64,000 nt of DNA from Litoditis marina (GCA_964036275.1 OZ038437.1:7135804-7199803); one strand, 5' to 3'; shown: positions 22,940 through 34,203, counted from the stretch's first letter. A program made the numbers and translations. Notes: generated by a model not told the origin, from the sequence alone.

Positions 22940-24300
22940 TTTTTAGCCTTCCTGTGCGTGTAAAAAATACGACACACCAAATGTGCGCCTCCAATCAAAA
23001 ACATTTGGGCGCGAAAACACTGTAATTCAAATTTTTAACTACGGTATCTAAGAACATTTAGTTTTTTGGGATTTTTTCGCTGGTTTTACTAATTATTGAA
23101 TGATTTTCATAGATTTGGTGATGATTCCCACAGTTTCATCTTCAATGGAAGTACTTAGAAAAATCAAACATTCTTATACGAACAAGAAACGATGAGATCA
23201 TTGTTATGATGAGTTGCTCACAGCTCACTATGGGGTATCTAGATTTACGATTACTCTCAATATGTTTTTGGCTTTTGCATTTAAGTTGCATTTTAGAGAG
23301 AATTTCGCGTTTTTAGGAGCTGCAAAAATCGGCGAATAATCGAAAAGCTCTGTTGAACACCATATTGGAAAGGAACAAAATCGGTTTGATATATTGAAAA
23401 TTTAAGTTTAGCACTTTCCTTTTGCATGTATTTCCTCTTCTGTGCTGGGAAATACAGCGCCAATCCTCTCCGAAAATTTATCAAGCGTCCGAATCAAACA
23501 TATTTCCGTTTACTGAACAAGGGACGGTGAAGTTCAGTTGAAATGTTCAGCCGCTTTTGAAATGTTCTCGTATAATATTGTTGACTCGGAAATGTTTTGA
23601 CTCAACCAAAGTTGCGGGAATGAGGGCGAAAGTTCAAAAAGACTAATCGGAAGACTGAGTACAAACTAGATTCAACAAGCCATCAGGGGTTTTGTTGGTA
23701 GTAATTGTAAACAAAGACAATGTGAAACTTGGGTGGTGCAGGACTGATTGTGCGTGTGGATTCGTGAGTATTTGTCCGCCAAATTTGACAGAAGAAATAT
23801 CAATTAAGCTTTGAGATGTTTGAAATTAGACGAGGTACTACTTGTTCTAAGCAAATGTGGTTGGAAATTAGATGACCTCTTCAATAACCAGTAGCCTCCT
23901 CACTACACAACCTGGAGCTAAATGCTATTGTCTAAACAAAAATATCCATACATTGATAGCGTACGTGTACGAGAATGATAAAAAGTTACTATACAGCTTT
24001 GTAACACGTGTTCTTAGCAATCAATAAAAACGCTTTGTTTATTAAACCCAACTTTGCGGTATGTTTGGAGTGACTTCGCTAATTTGCCTCACCAGACCGA
24101 CCATTATATCCATTAGAAAACGAAAATTCCATCACGAGCCCTTATTCAAATTCTGAGAAAAACAAGTGAAAACGACATAATAATTGAATGTTCTTAGATA
24201 CCGTAGTTAAAAATTTGAATTACTGTATTCGCGCGCTCCAATTTTTTTGAATGAAGGCGCAAACTCGGTGTGTCGTATTTTGTACACGCACACCTTCCCC
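22940..24300. mobile_element. 1.36-kb TIR element
   Basis: Terminal inverted repeats of about 115 bp: the left one contains ATACGACACACC, GGGCGCGAA and TTTAACTACGGTATCTAAGA, and the right one is the complement with the same order of blocks (about 24182-24296). The interior has no transposase-like ORF. The element lies between the two Argonaute-like regions. Family not assigned. Confidence 0.75.
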
Positions 24301-24509
24301 TCCCCCTCGTAGTTATGTCCTGCTCTTGAGAAATTGTAGTTTGTCTCGCGCTCTTTCTCCCCCCCCCCCCACCATTCCCCTACCGGAGTGCTAATTCAAT
24401 TAATCACCTGCTACACAAAAGTTTGAACGGGAGAGATGGAAAGTAAACATTTCCAAAATTAGCCTTGCACAACAGACTGGAATAAAAATGTTGGTGAAAT
24501 CGACCGAGT

Positions 24510-24890
24510 TCGGCGACTCGCCGGCGATATGAGGAACATATACAAATGAGTGGCGAATCGCCGACGACAAGCTCTGTTTGGTTTTCACGGTTCATACGAG
24601 TAATAAAGGAGAAAGTCGTATTTCGGCATCATTTTTGTCATAGCCGTTCAGTTTACCCAACAAAATGCATTTTTGGGTGATCTCGATGGAAAAATATTTT
24701 TGGCTTCGACGACTTGCCGGCGACCCCAGGGACAATGCGAAATGTTTGGCGACTCGCCGGCGACAGCCTGGGAGTTTCGGCATATGTGGCGACCCGCCGG
24801 CAACCTCGATGTGTCGCCGGCGACTCGCCGGCGATACCCCGGCGACCCCTCCGCCCCGCCGGCGAGTCGCCGCCGAATTCCAGAGTAGTT
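24510..24890. repeat. GC-rich palindromic repeats (family G)
   Basis: Two blocks (24510-24565 and 24710-24890) are built of CGACTCGCCGGCGA units. The right end reads, complemented, AACTACTCTGGAATTCGGCG, matching the left end of the 20593 copy. That makes the shared terminus clear. It abuts the first exon region of the PAZ gene. Confidence 0.8.
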
Positions 24891-24986
24891 GAATGCAGTA
24901 TAAAACTATATTGTGCTTCACAGAGCTGCCTTGAGAAGCCTCTGCGGCAACTCCGGCGTGGATGTGTAGCTGGGTCGAATAACCGT

Positions 24987-26385
24987 ATGCATTGGGTGCA
25001 TCGAGCTGATCAGGAGGTCAAACTTCAACACATTTCCAGGATGTCGGGCAGCAATCGAGGGTTTGCAAGGTAAGTAAGTGTTTTTGGTGAAACAGATGTT
25101 TTTAGCATGGAAAACTGGTGAAATCGGTCCGGTCTACATGACGATATCATTTATTTCTAGTATTTACACATTTGATTATCTACATGTTTCACCAAAGTCC
25201 ATACACGTTTCTCATTTGTATGTTATATTACAAATTGGTATGAGTTGCAGAATGACTATCTACGGAGAGGAGTTCCTGACTGCTCTCGACCCCATGTCTC
25301 AAGCCATGAGGCTCACATTTGCCAATCTCATTGACGGTGCCGAGTTCATCACCCATAAGCTGAATGGGCAGGTCATCGTTGGACAGCTGGACGAGGGGTA
25401 GGAATTACAGAAACATTACATACAACAACTATATTGGCTATTGTGGCATTGGCCAATTTGTATCCTACAATTTAAAACATACTAGTCATGGTCAATTATG
25501 TGAATAATAATGTTTCATCAAACAACATTCAGTCAACAACATTCACCCTATTACTACAAAAAAATGTATACCTATAGTCTGCGTCACGCACTTGTAACCC
25601 TCTACAGTAATCTACGCAAACTTTCAGGTTCGCATTAGGTAGTTTGATGTTTTTAGAATGACTTAAAATTTTGCTATTGGGTTTTCTACCTCTACTTCTA
25701 CAAACGCGGAAAGTTTGAAACCAGAATAATAATTTATTCATTAGAAAAAAGCCTCCCGAATATTTCACAGATTACTGTACAAGGATATTGATTGGTGAAA
25801 TGAACTATATAGCGACTTAAATTCCAGCGATTGTTATGTCCGCACTGCGTGGAGAACGAGACATGCGGGCCGCACAAACTCGCAACAGGACACCATCAGA
25901 GGAAACATTGTACACTACTACTTAGCCCGGTGAGTGGTTTTAAACTGTTTTTAAACACCTATAACCCAATTCGGAGTGTAACAAACGTGTAGGTATCCGG
26001 ATATTCAAATTAAGAGTGTGGGACGCCTGGTCTGAACGAAAAAAAAAATGAAAGAGGCTGCACTATTTTTAGTTATTGTAGATTGCACTCAGTGATCATG
26101 TGATGTAACATCATGTAAACTTTATTTTTGTCTAAACATGTAAAAATCGAACATAACCACTCATTAATCATTAACAAAATAACATTTTTGGCAGATACGT
26201 GTTACGTTGAGGGGTTACCTGAACTGGTTCTGATCATATTTTTTTTAAATTATAATTGATTATTTTGCAGATATGGTTATACGATCAGATGGCCGGACGC
26301 GCCTACACTTCTCATGCAGGGAGGGGCCAGGGTGCCGGTGGAATTGATCGTGCTACATTATTACATGTTATGCATTTACATGTAA
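24987..26385 (+). CDS. PAZ-domain protein without PIWI (truncated Argonaute)
   Basis: Four exons join in consistent phase: 24987(ATG)-25069, 25251-25397, 25828-25929 and 26271-26385, with acceptors GTTGCAG, ATTCCAG and TTTTGCAG and a TAA stop. The 148-residue product reads through a PAZ domain. MRLTFANLIDGAEFITHKLN matches the 'F...I.GL...ITH' entry, CYVRTAWRTRHAG the 'Y.V....R.A' strand, HYYLARYGYTIRWPDAPTLL the 'Y.YF...Y...L.YP.LP.L' helix-strand, and VPVELIVL the closing 'LPLE'. PAZ binds the 3' end of guide RNA in Argonautes. MID and PIWI (DEDH slicer) domains should follow but nothing downstream to 27540 encodes them, so the protein cannot slice and may be a relic or a PAZ-only protein. 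A second ATG at 25041 is an alternative start. The upstream exon may extend to the acceptor at 24920. Confidence 0.6.
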
Positions 26386-27540
26386 TTTACATGTAACTTT
26401 GTTTGTAATAGAAACATATATGAAAGATACACGAAATTGAAGATACAAGATACACGAAATGAATGATACACGAAATTAAACGAAAAAATTGAAATTATAA
26501 CAGCCTCACATATACTAACCTCATACTTCTATCTCTCTATATATATATACCACCAAGTATACAATAATCATGAACCAAGAAAAACCCTAGTAGACCTTAA
26601 GACAGTCATGTACACGGGAAACATCACGCTTTGTGAATTAGAACAACATAATTCTTAATACACCTATCCTGATCAGACATACTGGTTCTTTTTTCGTTTT
26701 GAAATGGCCACCAAGTAACCACAACCCACTCAAGCTCATGAATATATGCTGAAACATTGCAAGAATTAAATATGTTGTTTGTAGTAGGCTGACCATTTTT
26801 TTTGGTTGCTGCACCCAGTTTTTGGAGAGGAGAGTAAAGCATGTCATGATATCCATAACATTTATCTAATCACCTATTTGAAATGACAGTGCAAGTAGAG
26901 CCATCTTTCGAAATTTATGAGTTATACAACGAGGGATCGAGCAAATATACTGGCGAGGGACAGAAGCCAGCTTGTTTCAACGGCATGCACATTTTGTCTG
27001 AAATACATATTTAGCTAAAGGATGGGACTTTCAATTCTGATAGATACTTTCACGTCTATGGCATAACTTGAAACGCGAAGTTTTCAAGGAAAGCTGTACA
27101 ATGTGATATCCACTTTTCGAAGTTCAACCAGAAATTATACCGATTTTAGATCGAAAGTAGTGTCCGCTTGTTCCACGGTCAATTCTCATAAACGCGTTTT
27201 TCTTCCATGTCATATAAGTTTGACTTTTCATTGAAGTTTTATCACTCAATATCCACGTTTTTTTCCACTGTAAAATATAAAACACAAAATCCAGTTGATA
27301 AGTACATCAAAACGAGTGTACGATTGTTGCAACAGTGCAGAAAGTATAGCTTCGTGTGCTCATCTGTGAATGAATATTAATAGTACACTACATGTTTTCC
27401 GCTGTTTCTTTTGTGAATTCAAAGCGAAGGACTGAAAAAATGTATGGGACAGGCGCACCAATGTGTGCATATCTGTTCAAAAAGCGCCAACTCAGTACAG
27501 TATAAAATATCGAGTCTCATCCGGATATGACAGTCCGAAA
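26386..27540. other. Gene-free interval
   Basis: AT-rich sequence with a GATACACGAAAT short tandem (26425-26480), TA/CT dinucleotide runs near 26533-26550 and no convincing exons. It lies between the PAZ gene and the promoter side of the ShK gene. Confidence 0.5.
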
Positions 27541-30119
27541 ATGTTCTTTCTTCTTAGCTTCATCAGCGCACTCTCTTTCACATTTGCACAAACCAGTACT
27601 ACGGTTTCTCCGACAGGTTCGTTTTGATAATAAATAGGTCTATAACGGAATTGAAACATCCAAAAATTATCCTTTGTTTGATATTCTTTCCAAGTGATGT
27701 CTGTTTCGAAAAGTACTTCACCATCCTAGGACCAAAACCAGTTTCACGGGAAGTACAAATAATTCAGGTCACAAATTAAATTGTCAATTTCACACTAAAT
27801 CACTTTCAATACCACTGTTTGAGAAAAAACTTGTTTCAGCCTGTGTGGATAAACTTAACCCTCTAACTGGTACTTCTGACTGTCCAGCTCGCGCACGTCT
27901 GTGTATAGTCTTTTCCATTCCTACTGAGACTCCTACAGTAGGATTTCGAAGCTTCCAAGCCGTTTTGCTCACTTACTTTTGATCGGAGAAGTTGAGGATT
28001 TTTGTACCTCATTATTCTACTCAGTTAGAATAAATATACGAGAGCATTTTCCATGAATTTCATTTTCAGCTTCACAACAGCCTTCGGAACATTTGTAAGG
28101 TTACTGTAGGAGTCTCAGTAGGTATGGTGTGAACTATAATGATAGTGTTTACTACTCGGTCATGACTGCGCAATGTTCGTTCACCTGTGAAAGATGTGAT
28201 TCCACGTCTTCTTCTCACTCAACGAGCGGTGTGTTTTCTCAAAACTTTTCGAAACCTGTTTGTTGGATAACCGCATATATAAGAGTTTTGGTTTTGTTCT
28301 TTTTGTCATTTTTTTTGGTTTCACGAGAACACTCAACAAACAAAAGTCTTCAAAGGTATTATTCCAATTATCAAAATGAAACCGTGCGATTAGTACTATT
28401 CAAAAGACTATTTTAACTCATTTGACATGCAACGTATCGAAACATTCAATAACAAAGTGTATTTTTATCTGTTACAGCTTGCGTGGACAAATTGAACCCG
28501 AGTACCGGAGTGTCCGACTGTCCTGCCCGCGCTGGTCTCTGCAATGATCTGATCTATTCTACTCTGATGTCAGAACAGTGCCCAGTTACATGTGGGAAAT
28601 GTGCAAAAAGCATTGTTACAGCAAGTGGGTTATAATTTTTCACACAATAAAGCCCTTACAATAAAACGCTAATACCTACGGTGAATCCAGCTACTGGTAT
28701 CTCTGACTGTCCGGCTCTTGCATATCTCTGTGAAAGTAGTCTTTACTACACCCTACTGACAGAGCAATGTCCAGTTACGTGTGGAAGATCCGTTGAAAGT
28801 TCTTCTACTACTGTAACAGCAAGTTAGTCGAGCTAAATCGCTTATCTGAAAACTTAGTTTGACCAAAAGTGAAGACTTCATAGGGCTTTGTCGCCTTGAA
28901 TGTGAGGCGAATGTTTATATTACTCTCACATTCAAGTGATAACTTAGTATATTCTGAAACTGCTTCATTCGCATTAGAACATACGTAGACTTGTTCACTA
29001 CTGCTAGTTGTTGTTTGCAAATTCCTATATGAACAAAACAATTTGAACATGAATGTATTCACGCAGTTTCAGCAGCAACTCTAGCAACCATCTCGATTCC
29101 TACCACACCCAGTATTGTTTCTTCTACCACTCTACCATTCACACATAGGAAATCTGGGACTACTGGTAAACTCGTAGTAAACTAGTAGTAGTAGTAAAGG
29201 AGGAGTACTCTCGTGGTAGAGTAGGGGTATCCTGGTAGAAAACTAGTAGTAAATACGGACGTCAAATTAAAAAATGCATTCTGGCAGTCTGAAACTAGGT
29301 CTTTTTACGTTACATTATCTCCACAGAATTTAAATCACAGTGATTTGTAGGCATTATGAGCACGTAGACAGTTAGTAGTAACTTACTCGTAGGCTAGTAG
29401 TAACTTACTCGTAGGCTAGTAGTAACTTACTCGTAGGCTAGTAGAAACCTGTAGTACGCTAACTAGGCAGGAAAATGCTGAACATTCATAATATGGGAAA
29501 AAATTCTATCGATTTAGTGCTACTGTAGAACGGGCTTAAGTATAATGTTTTTTGTTAGGGCTCGTGGCGCATTCACGTTATTCCATAGTGAGCGCTGAAC
29601 AGTGAAGCGCGCCTGTAATCGTATACGATTGTGGCGCGCCCCCAGACATCAGCAGCGTGGCGCAGTGGTAAGTGTCTCGCTTCAGAAGCGAGAGCTCGAG
29701 AGTTCGAGTCCCGGATGGTGCAAAACATGGTAAACAGCAGGTAATGCGATAGAGGATAACGTAACTACTTATACTTATAGAAGATATATGATCCTAAAAA
29801 ATATAATTTATTTTATTTTTTATTTTTCAAAATTGACTTTTACCACAGATAAACTAGTAGCTGACTACCATCTCACTAGTAGTTAGGTAGGAGTAGAACT
29901 ATAGTTTAACTCCTCCCCTACGCCTACATTACTACAAGAAAACTAGTAGTTTTCTAGTAGTAGAATAGGGGTGTGGTAGGAGTTCACTAGTAGTTTACTT
30001 GTCGTTATAGAATCACTGTGTACGTAGGTTTTGTAACTAGTTTCTTATTTTCAGCCTCTCCAATAGTTCGAAACTTGCGGGTTTGGAATTCGAATTGTGT
30101 GCAAAGCTTCCATGTCTAG
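27541..30119 (+). CDS. Secreted ShK-domain repeat protein, first domain disrupted
   Basis: Six exons, all junctions phase 1: 27541-27616, 27840-28228, 28478-28624, 28691-28822, 29073-29165 and 30055-30119. Exon 1 is a signal peptide (MFFLLSFISALSFTFA). Exons 2-4 each carry one ShK-type Cys domain (pattern CVDKLNP..G.SDCPA...LC...Y...M..QC..TC..C), named for a sea-anemone channel-blocking peptide but widespread in nematode secreted proteins. Exon 2 is interrupted by a 233-bp MITE insertion right after the third Cys codon, shifting the frame and adding an early stop. Exon 4 lacks the first Cys block, and its sixth Cys is replaced by Ser. Exon 5 is a Ser/Thr-rich linker, and exon 6 gives a short tail. 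The second domain is intact. Unless the insertion is removed or skipped in RNA, the gene yields only a fragment of its first domain. Function of the family in worms is mostly unknown (adhesion, immunity and surface roles have been proposed). Confidence 0.7.
27904..28138. mobile_element. MITE, family B, inserted in a coding exon
   Basis: Same 235-bp structure as 8775-9009: TATAGTCTTTTCCATTCCTA at the left, and TATAGTTCACACCATACCTA as the complemented right end, then CTGAGACTCCTACAGTA on both sides. TA is duplicated at the borders and falls inside a Cys codon of ShK domain 1. Net gain is 233 bp, not a multiple of 3. Confidence 0.92.
29164..30003. repeat. CTAGTAG-rich repeat block in ShK intron 5
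   Basis: Both flanks of the intron are dense in CTAGTAGT/GTAGTAAACTAG words (29164-29250 and 29855-30000). Between them lie three tandem copies of a 22-bp unit, TAACTTACTCGTAGGCTAGTAG (29370-29445), and a tRNA-like segment (29652-29722). The arrangement suggests a composite element; exact ends were not fixed. Confidence 0.6.
29652..29722 (+). tRNA. tRNA-like sequence (degenerate)
   Basis: A cloverleaf can be drawn: a 7-bp acceptor stem with one mismatch (GCAGCGT against ATGGTGC), an A-box-like GTGGCGCAGTGGTAAGTG, a perfect 5-bp anticodon stem CTCGC/GCGAG around TTCAGAA (anticodon CAG) and a B-box-like GTTCGAGTCC. The T stem has three mismatches and the variable arm is short, although a Leu(CAG) tRNA should have a long one. 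It therefore looks like a tRNA pseudogene or tRNA-derived SINE rather than a working tRNA. Confidence 0.45.
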
Positions 30120-30804
30120 TTCCCTTGAAAAAGTGATGGGCGCGTGGCGAAAATATATTGAATCTTTTCTTTACATCAAAGTGTGATAGAGAAAAAATGG
30201 GAGAATCGCTGTACATATATCGCACAGACAACTGAATTTTTACAAAAACTTTTTGTTCACTATAACATAGTTCCAATGTTGTTGTGAACATTGTTTCGTC
30301 TCATATTGCAACTATTACCGTATTTTAGAAACTCTTCGGTGCCCAACGGGATGGCACTTCTTGTTATAGGTTTCGCTTACGGAATAGATTTTATATTACG
30401 GTCAATTGTCACTTGCGCTGTGTCAAATGCGGAAGGCATTTTGGCGGCGACGGCATTTTTGCCGCGGCTGAAAAACTGCGAAAGAGGTGGCGGTTTTTTA
30501 GAATTTTCTTATATTTTCTTCTTTAATCCATCATTATTTTTATATTTGTTATGTGAATTTCACAATTTGTGTCCTTTAAATCTTGTAAGTACTCTGTATT
30601 ACTGAAAAACCTCCCATTTTCAAGCATTCGCTTCTTAAGTAAATTAATAAAAAGGTTCTCGTTTTTCTTTCTTATTCTTGAGATTAATTCTGCGTATTGC
30701 GTTTCGTTGTGTGCTTAAATTATGCATAACTAGCGTGTGTATTCATCTGAGCTATATTCCTTTACTAGTGTATGTAGTGTCTTGTTTTATATGTTATTTT
30801 GCAG

Positions 30805-31336
30805 GTTTTACTCGAACTCTATTCGATATGGACTATCCGGATAGTTACTGGATACTGGCGGTCGGATTCAACTACGTCACTCCTTCCTCATCACTGGTTA
30901 ATATTTTTGTGAGTTTTAATACTATTATTTTCAAATTCGCTTTGAAGTGCTTTAGTTTAGTAGGTTTGTCACTTTTTCTTATTATTTCACAGTAGACAGG
31001 TTGTACTGTTTTCCAATTTCCTCATTCGTCTTATATTATTGTAGTGATGTAGTTCTCAGCACGCATTAATGAGTAGCTCATGAAAAGAACCCCGTTTCTC
31101 AGAGTGTTCGTGAAAATTCATGATTTTGCATCAAAGCTAGACAGTTTTTCTTGATTTTGGCAGAATGGCATTCTGATTTTGTCCATTCATGCCCCATTCT
31201 AAATTCGAAAGTATACCTTCCAATTGTGTTCATTTCCCGCAGTCATATTGGATATAATTGTTTTCTTTTCCAGAATCCAGAAAAATCAAGTCGTTCTTCT
31301 GTGCTGGTCGGCCGCCGTGAGGTTTTTGTTTACTAG
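30805..31336 (+). CDS. Two C-terminal exons, unknown
   Basis: Exon 30805-30896 (acceptor ATTTTGCAG, donor CTG|GTTAAT) encodes LFDMDYPDSYWILAVGFNYV and more, and exon 31274-31336 (acceptor TTTTCCAG) encodes a basic/Ser tail ending GRREVFVY before TAG. The junction is phase 0. A short open block at about 30331-30370 could be an earlier exon. The aromatic-hydrophobic stretch might be membrane-associated, but no family was recognised. It lies between the ShK and C-type lectin genes in the same orientation. Confidence 0.35.
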
Positions 31337-31576
31337 ATGTGAGTGCTTGACAGATGACTTTCGATTTGTTCATTTGATTCGAACTTTAAATAGCTTTGAG
31401 AGGTATGAAAAGATGGAGCATATCGATCCTGGGTCGATTTTGCTCGATAAAGGCTTAATTAGGCTCTAGGCTGTTTTCTTATCGGTGTTTGCGCAAGTTT
31501 CCCGTACTACACAAGCCGATCAATTCAGATTTACCTATATTGATGGATCAATGTATTGTATGAATGTGTGTTTCAG

Positions 31577-34203
31577 TCTGCAGCTGAAAACGATGATCAT
31601 TGCAATCGCCAAAAAGGAGTGAAAGAATATGAGGCCACCTGCTCAGGGGAGGGACCAGTTGAGACACAGCACAGGTACGTTCTCAATTATTTTGATTCCA
31701 AGATTGTGCCCCCATTTGTGAACTTCTTATCGTTTATTTCATACATCCTAATCAAGGGGTGATTTTATTCAATGGTTCATGGAAGCGCCCGTTTTTTTTA
31801 AAGGGGAATTGGACCACTGACTTACATTCTTCTTGTTCTTCCATTAGTGGATCACTTTGGGTCCCTCTCAGATAGTTTCTGTAGAACAAAGCTGTCCCGT
31901 CAATGGTACATCAGTTATCTTTTGTAGAAGAAAAATGGTTTGAGAATGGAAAGTTGGGTGCGTTGTGACTATGAGCGTATGATCATTGTGATAACTAGTT
32001 CTTTCTGTTGCTCCCACATACATGTTTCTGCAAAACACCCAGAAGACATAATAATGGGCTGTGTTCATAAATTTTTTTCAGGTGTTCGTATTTCCGATAT
32101 GACGATCCGCCCGGAAGCCAAGATGGTAACATGATAATATGTGTTTTTTCTATTCTTATTTATGTTATAATAAATATATATTATTATGAATGTACTAGAT
32201 AATATATTGTTCATTTCAAAAGTACGATAAACAGAAAAAGAAGTTACTAGTAACTTTGTCAAACGAAATGACGGCACTGAAAGAGATATTTTAAAAGTTA
32301 ACAAGCTGCTTTGTTCATTGCGCTCATTTTTCACTGACTGCGTTCAAGTATGACCGCGATTATGCTTTCCAAATGTTGGTCGGATGGCCTAGTGGTTAGC
32401 ATCTTTGCTTTTGAGCTGGTCAGGCGCGTGTTCGATGGTTCGATCCCCGCCTGAAGCAGAATATTTGCTGTTCAAAAATTGCGCTGTGTACCGCCAGGTA
32501 TACATTTGACACCCCCTATATCAACATTAAGCTGCTACAGGGTATGTGAACAATTCATTTCTGTTAATTTCTGTTTGACATGCTGAGAAGGTTTCCTACC
32601 GCTACTTAATGGAATGTATTCTTTTCGAGTTGTTCTGAGATAGAACTGCAAATTTCAATTTATTCCACATCACCCACAACATCAGCTTTTGTATCGCTTA
32701 CGATCAAAACATTGATATATGAATACTTTATTTCGTGAAAAAGTGAGTGAGGTGAATTCAAACTTTATACGATTTCGAAACGTACAAAATTGCACATCCT
32801 CTATTTGTCAATCACAAATCAGGTTGGAGACAGTGGAAAGCCGTTCTCATTGGCCGAAGCAGATTGCCAGTCAATGGGAGCTCATTTGGCCTCCGTTCAT
32901 TCAGCAGAAGAACACAATTTCATCAGAAGTGAGATCTTGGAGGATTCGCTCTTTTCTAACCACGCCCATACGGTGAACGTTGCTCTATGTTTGTTGTTAC
33001 ATTTGCTTTTATACTAAAATTCGTCAGTTTTGTGGTGTATCAAGTTCAAAATACAAATCACCCTTGTTCATGCTCTGTACCCAGCAATCTCAGACGGCGG
33101 CTTCAAAAAGTTGACCCAATGGATCTTCAATCAAAACTCACAATTTGCGCGTAACTAATAACACATTCAACTTATCGCAGCGTGGGAATGGACAAGACGA
33201 CATCAGCACTTTTTTAAAAATTGTGACTGGTTTGCGCTAAATTATAGAATAAGCTGCGCTCTTCTAGTAATCATGTTTTCCAAGTGATAGACAGACCACG
33301 TAACCTATTTACAGCATCTGACAGCGAAACTCTAACTTTTCACATCATACAACCCAACTTTTCCTAACCTTTTCAAAGTTTTCATGCTCCAAGTAAATGT
33401 GTTTCAGGTGAACTTGTCACTTTGCAATCAACACAACCGAAACTTTGGTTGGGCTACAATGATTTCGGAGGAACTCTGGTAACCAATGACGGATCTCCAA
33501 TCGATTTTACCAGTTGGAATGTGAACCAGCCCGATAATGTTCCGGGTGGTACTGCCAACTGCGTTCACGTGAGTCAACGTCGAATCGAAAAACATCTGTC
33601 TTCGAACTTTTACCCAAAAACCTAAATCACACTTCCTAAATCCAGCAGACAAGTGACACATGACGCAATATGCCTGTTTCGCCGCTGTGTCCGCATCAAG
33701 TCTGAATTTAACCTCAATAGGTCGTATTTTTATTCTACCTCTAACATGGCTAAATTTTCTCCAAAAACTGAAATTCGTAAAAATATAGGTTTTGTGCGAA
33801 GCTAACGTTCTTTGTTTCAAAGTAGGACGATTATGTGCTCCAATCTCAACGTTTCAGTCCTTTAAACTGCAATACATTTTTCAATTGCAGTTTAAAGGAC
33901 TGACGCGCCGAGATTGGAGCACATAATCGTCCTACTTTGAATAAATATTGAGTGTTGGAAGAAATCAGAAACAGCTACTCGTTTACTCACAATTGTTGCA
34001 GAAAAGACGTCAAATCTAGATAGGAATTTTTCACAAAATTTGCATTTTGACTTAAATCCACTTACTGTCGCGCTTTTTGGTTACTGTCAGTCGGGCGCGG
34101 AAAAAAAACGGTATCTATTCAGTTCTTTTTTCAGGTGTTCAATGATCCGGTTGGTCTTTGGAACGACATTACATGCGAATTTGATCTACTTTATGTCTGT
34201 TAG
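31577..34203 (+). CDS. C-type lectin, QPD type
   Basis: The domain is well defined from four exons: 32082-32125, 32823-32928, 33408-33568 and 34135-34203, phases 0, 1 and 0. It reads FSLAEADCQSMGAHLASVHS, then LWLGYNDF, then DFTSWNVNQPDN, then NCVHV, and ends LWNDITCEFDLLYVC before TAG. This contains the conserved Cys set, WLGY, the QPD motif (galactose-type specificity in known lectins) and WND, so calcium-dependent sugar binding is plausible. An upstream exon at 31577-31674 (two Cys, GEGPVETQ) has good splice sites but its natural frame does not join the 32082 exon in the frame the lectin needs, so the N terminus and signal peptide are unresolved. A tRNA-like sequence and a palindromic MITE sit in its introns. 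Confidence 0.75.
32385..32458 (+). tRNA. tRNA-like sequence (degenerate)
   Basis: A-box-like TGGCCTAGTGGTTAGCATC and B-box-like GGTTCGATCCCC stand about 50 bases apart, as in a tRNA gene. The T stem has mismatches and no clean acceptor stem could be paired, so this is probably a tRNA pseudogene or SINE head. It lies in an intron of the C-type lectin gene on the same strand. Confidence 0.4.
33817..33940. repeat. Palindromic MITE, family A (best copy)
   Basis: The ends TCAAAGTAGGACGATTATGT and their exact complement enclose a near-perfect 55-bp arm each, with CATTTTTCAATTG in the centre. The whole 124-bp unit is a palindrome. Confidence 0.92.

Noticed and set aside
24592..25073. Long frames across the GC-rich repeat at 24.6-24.9 kb
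   Set aside because: Arg/Pro/Ala-rich translation follows from TCGCCGGCGA palindromes open in several frames on both strands.
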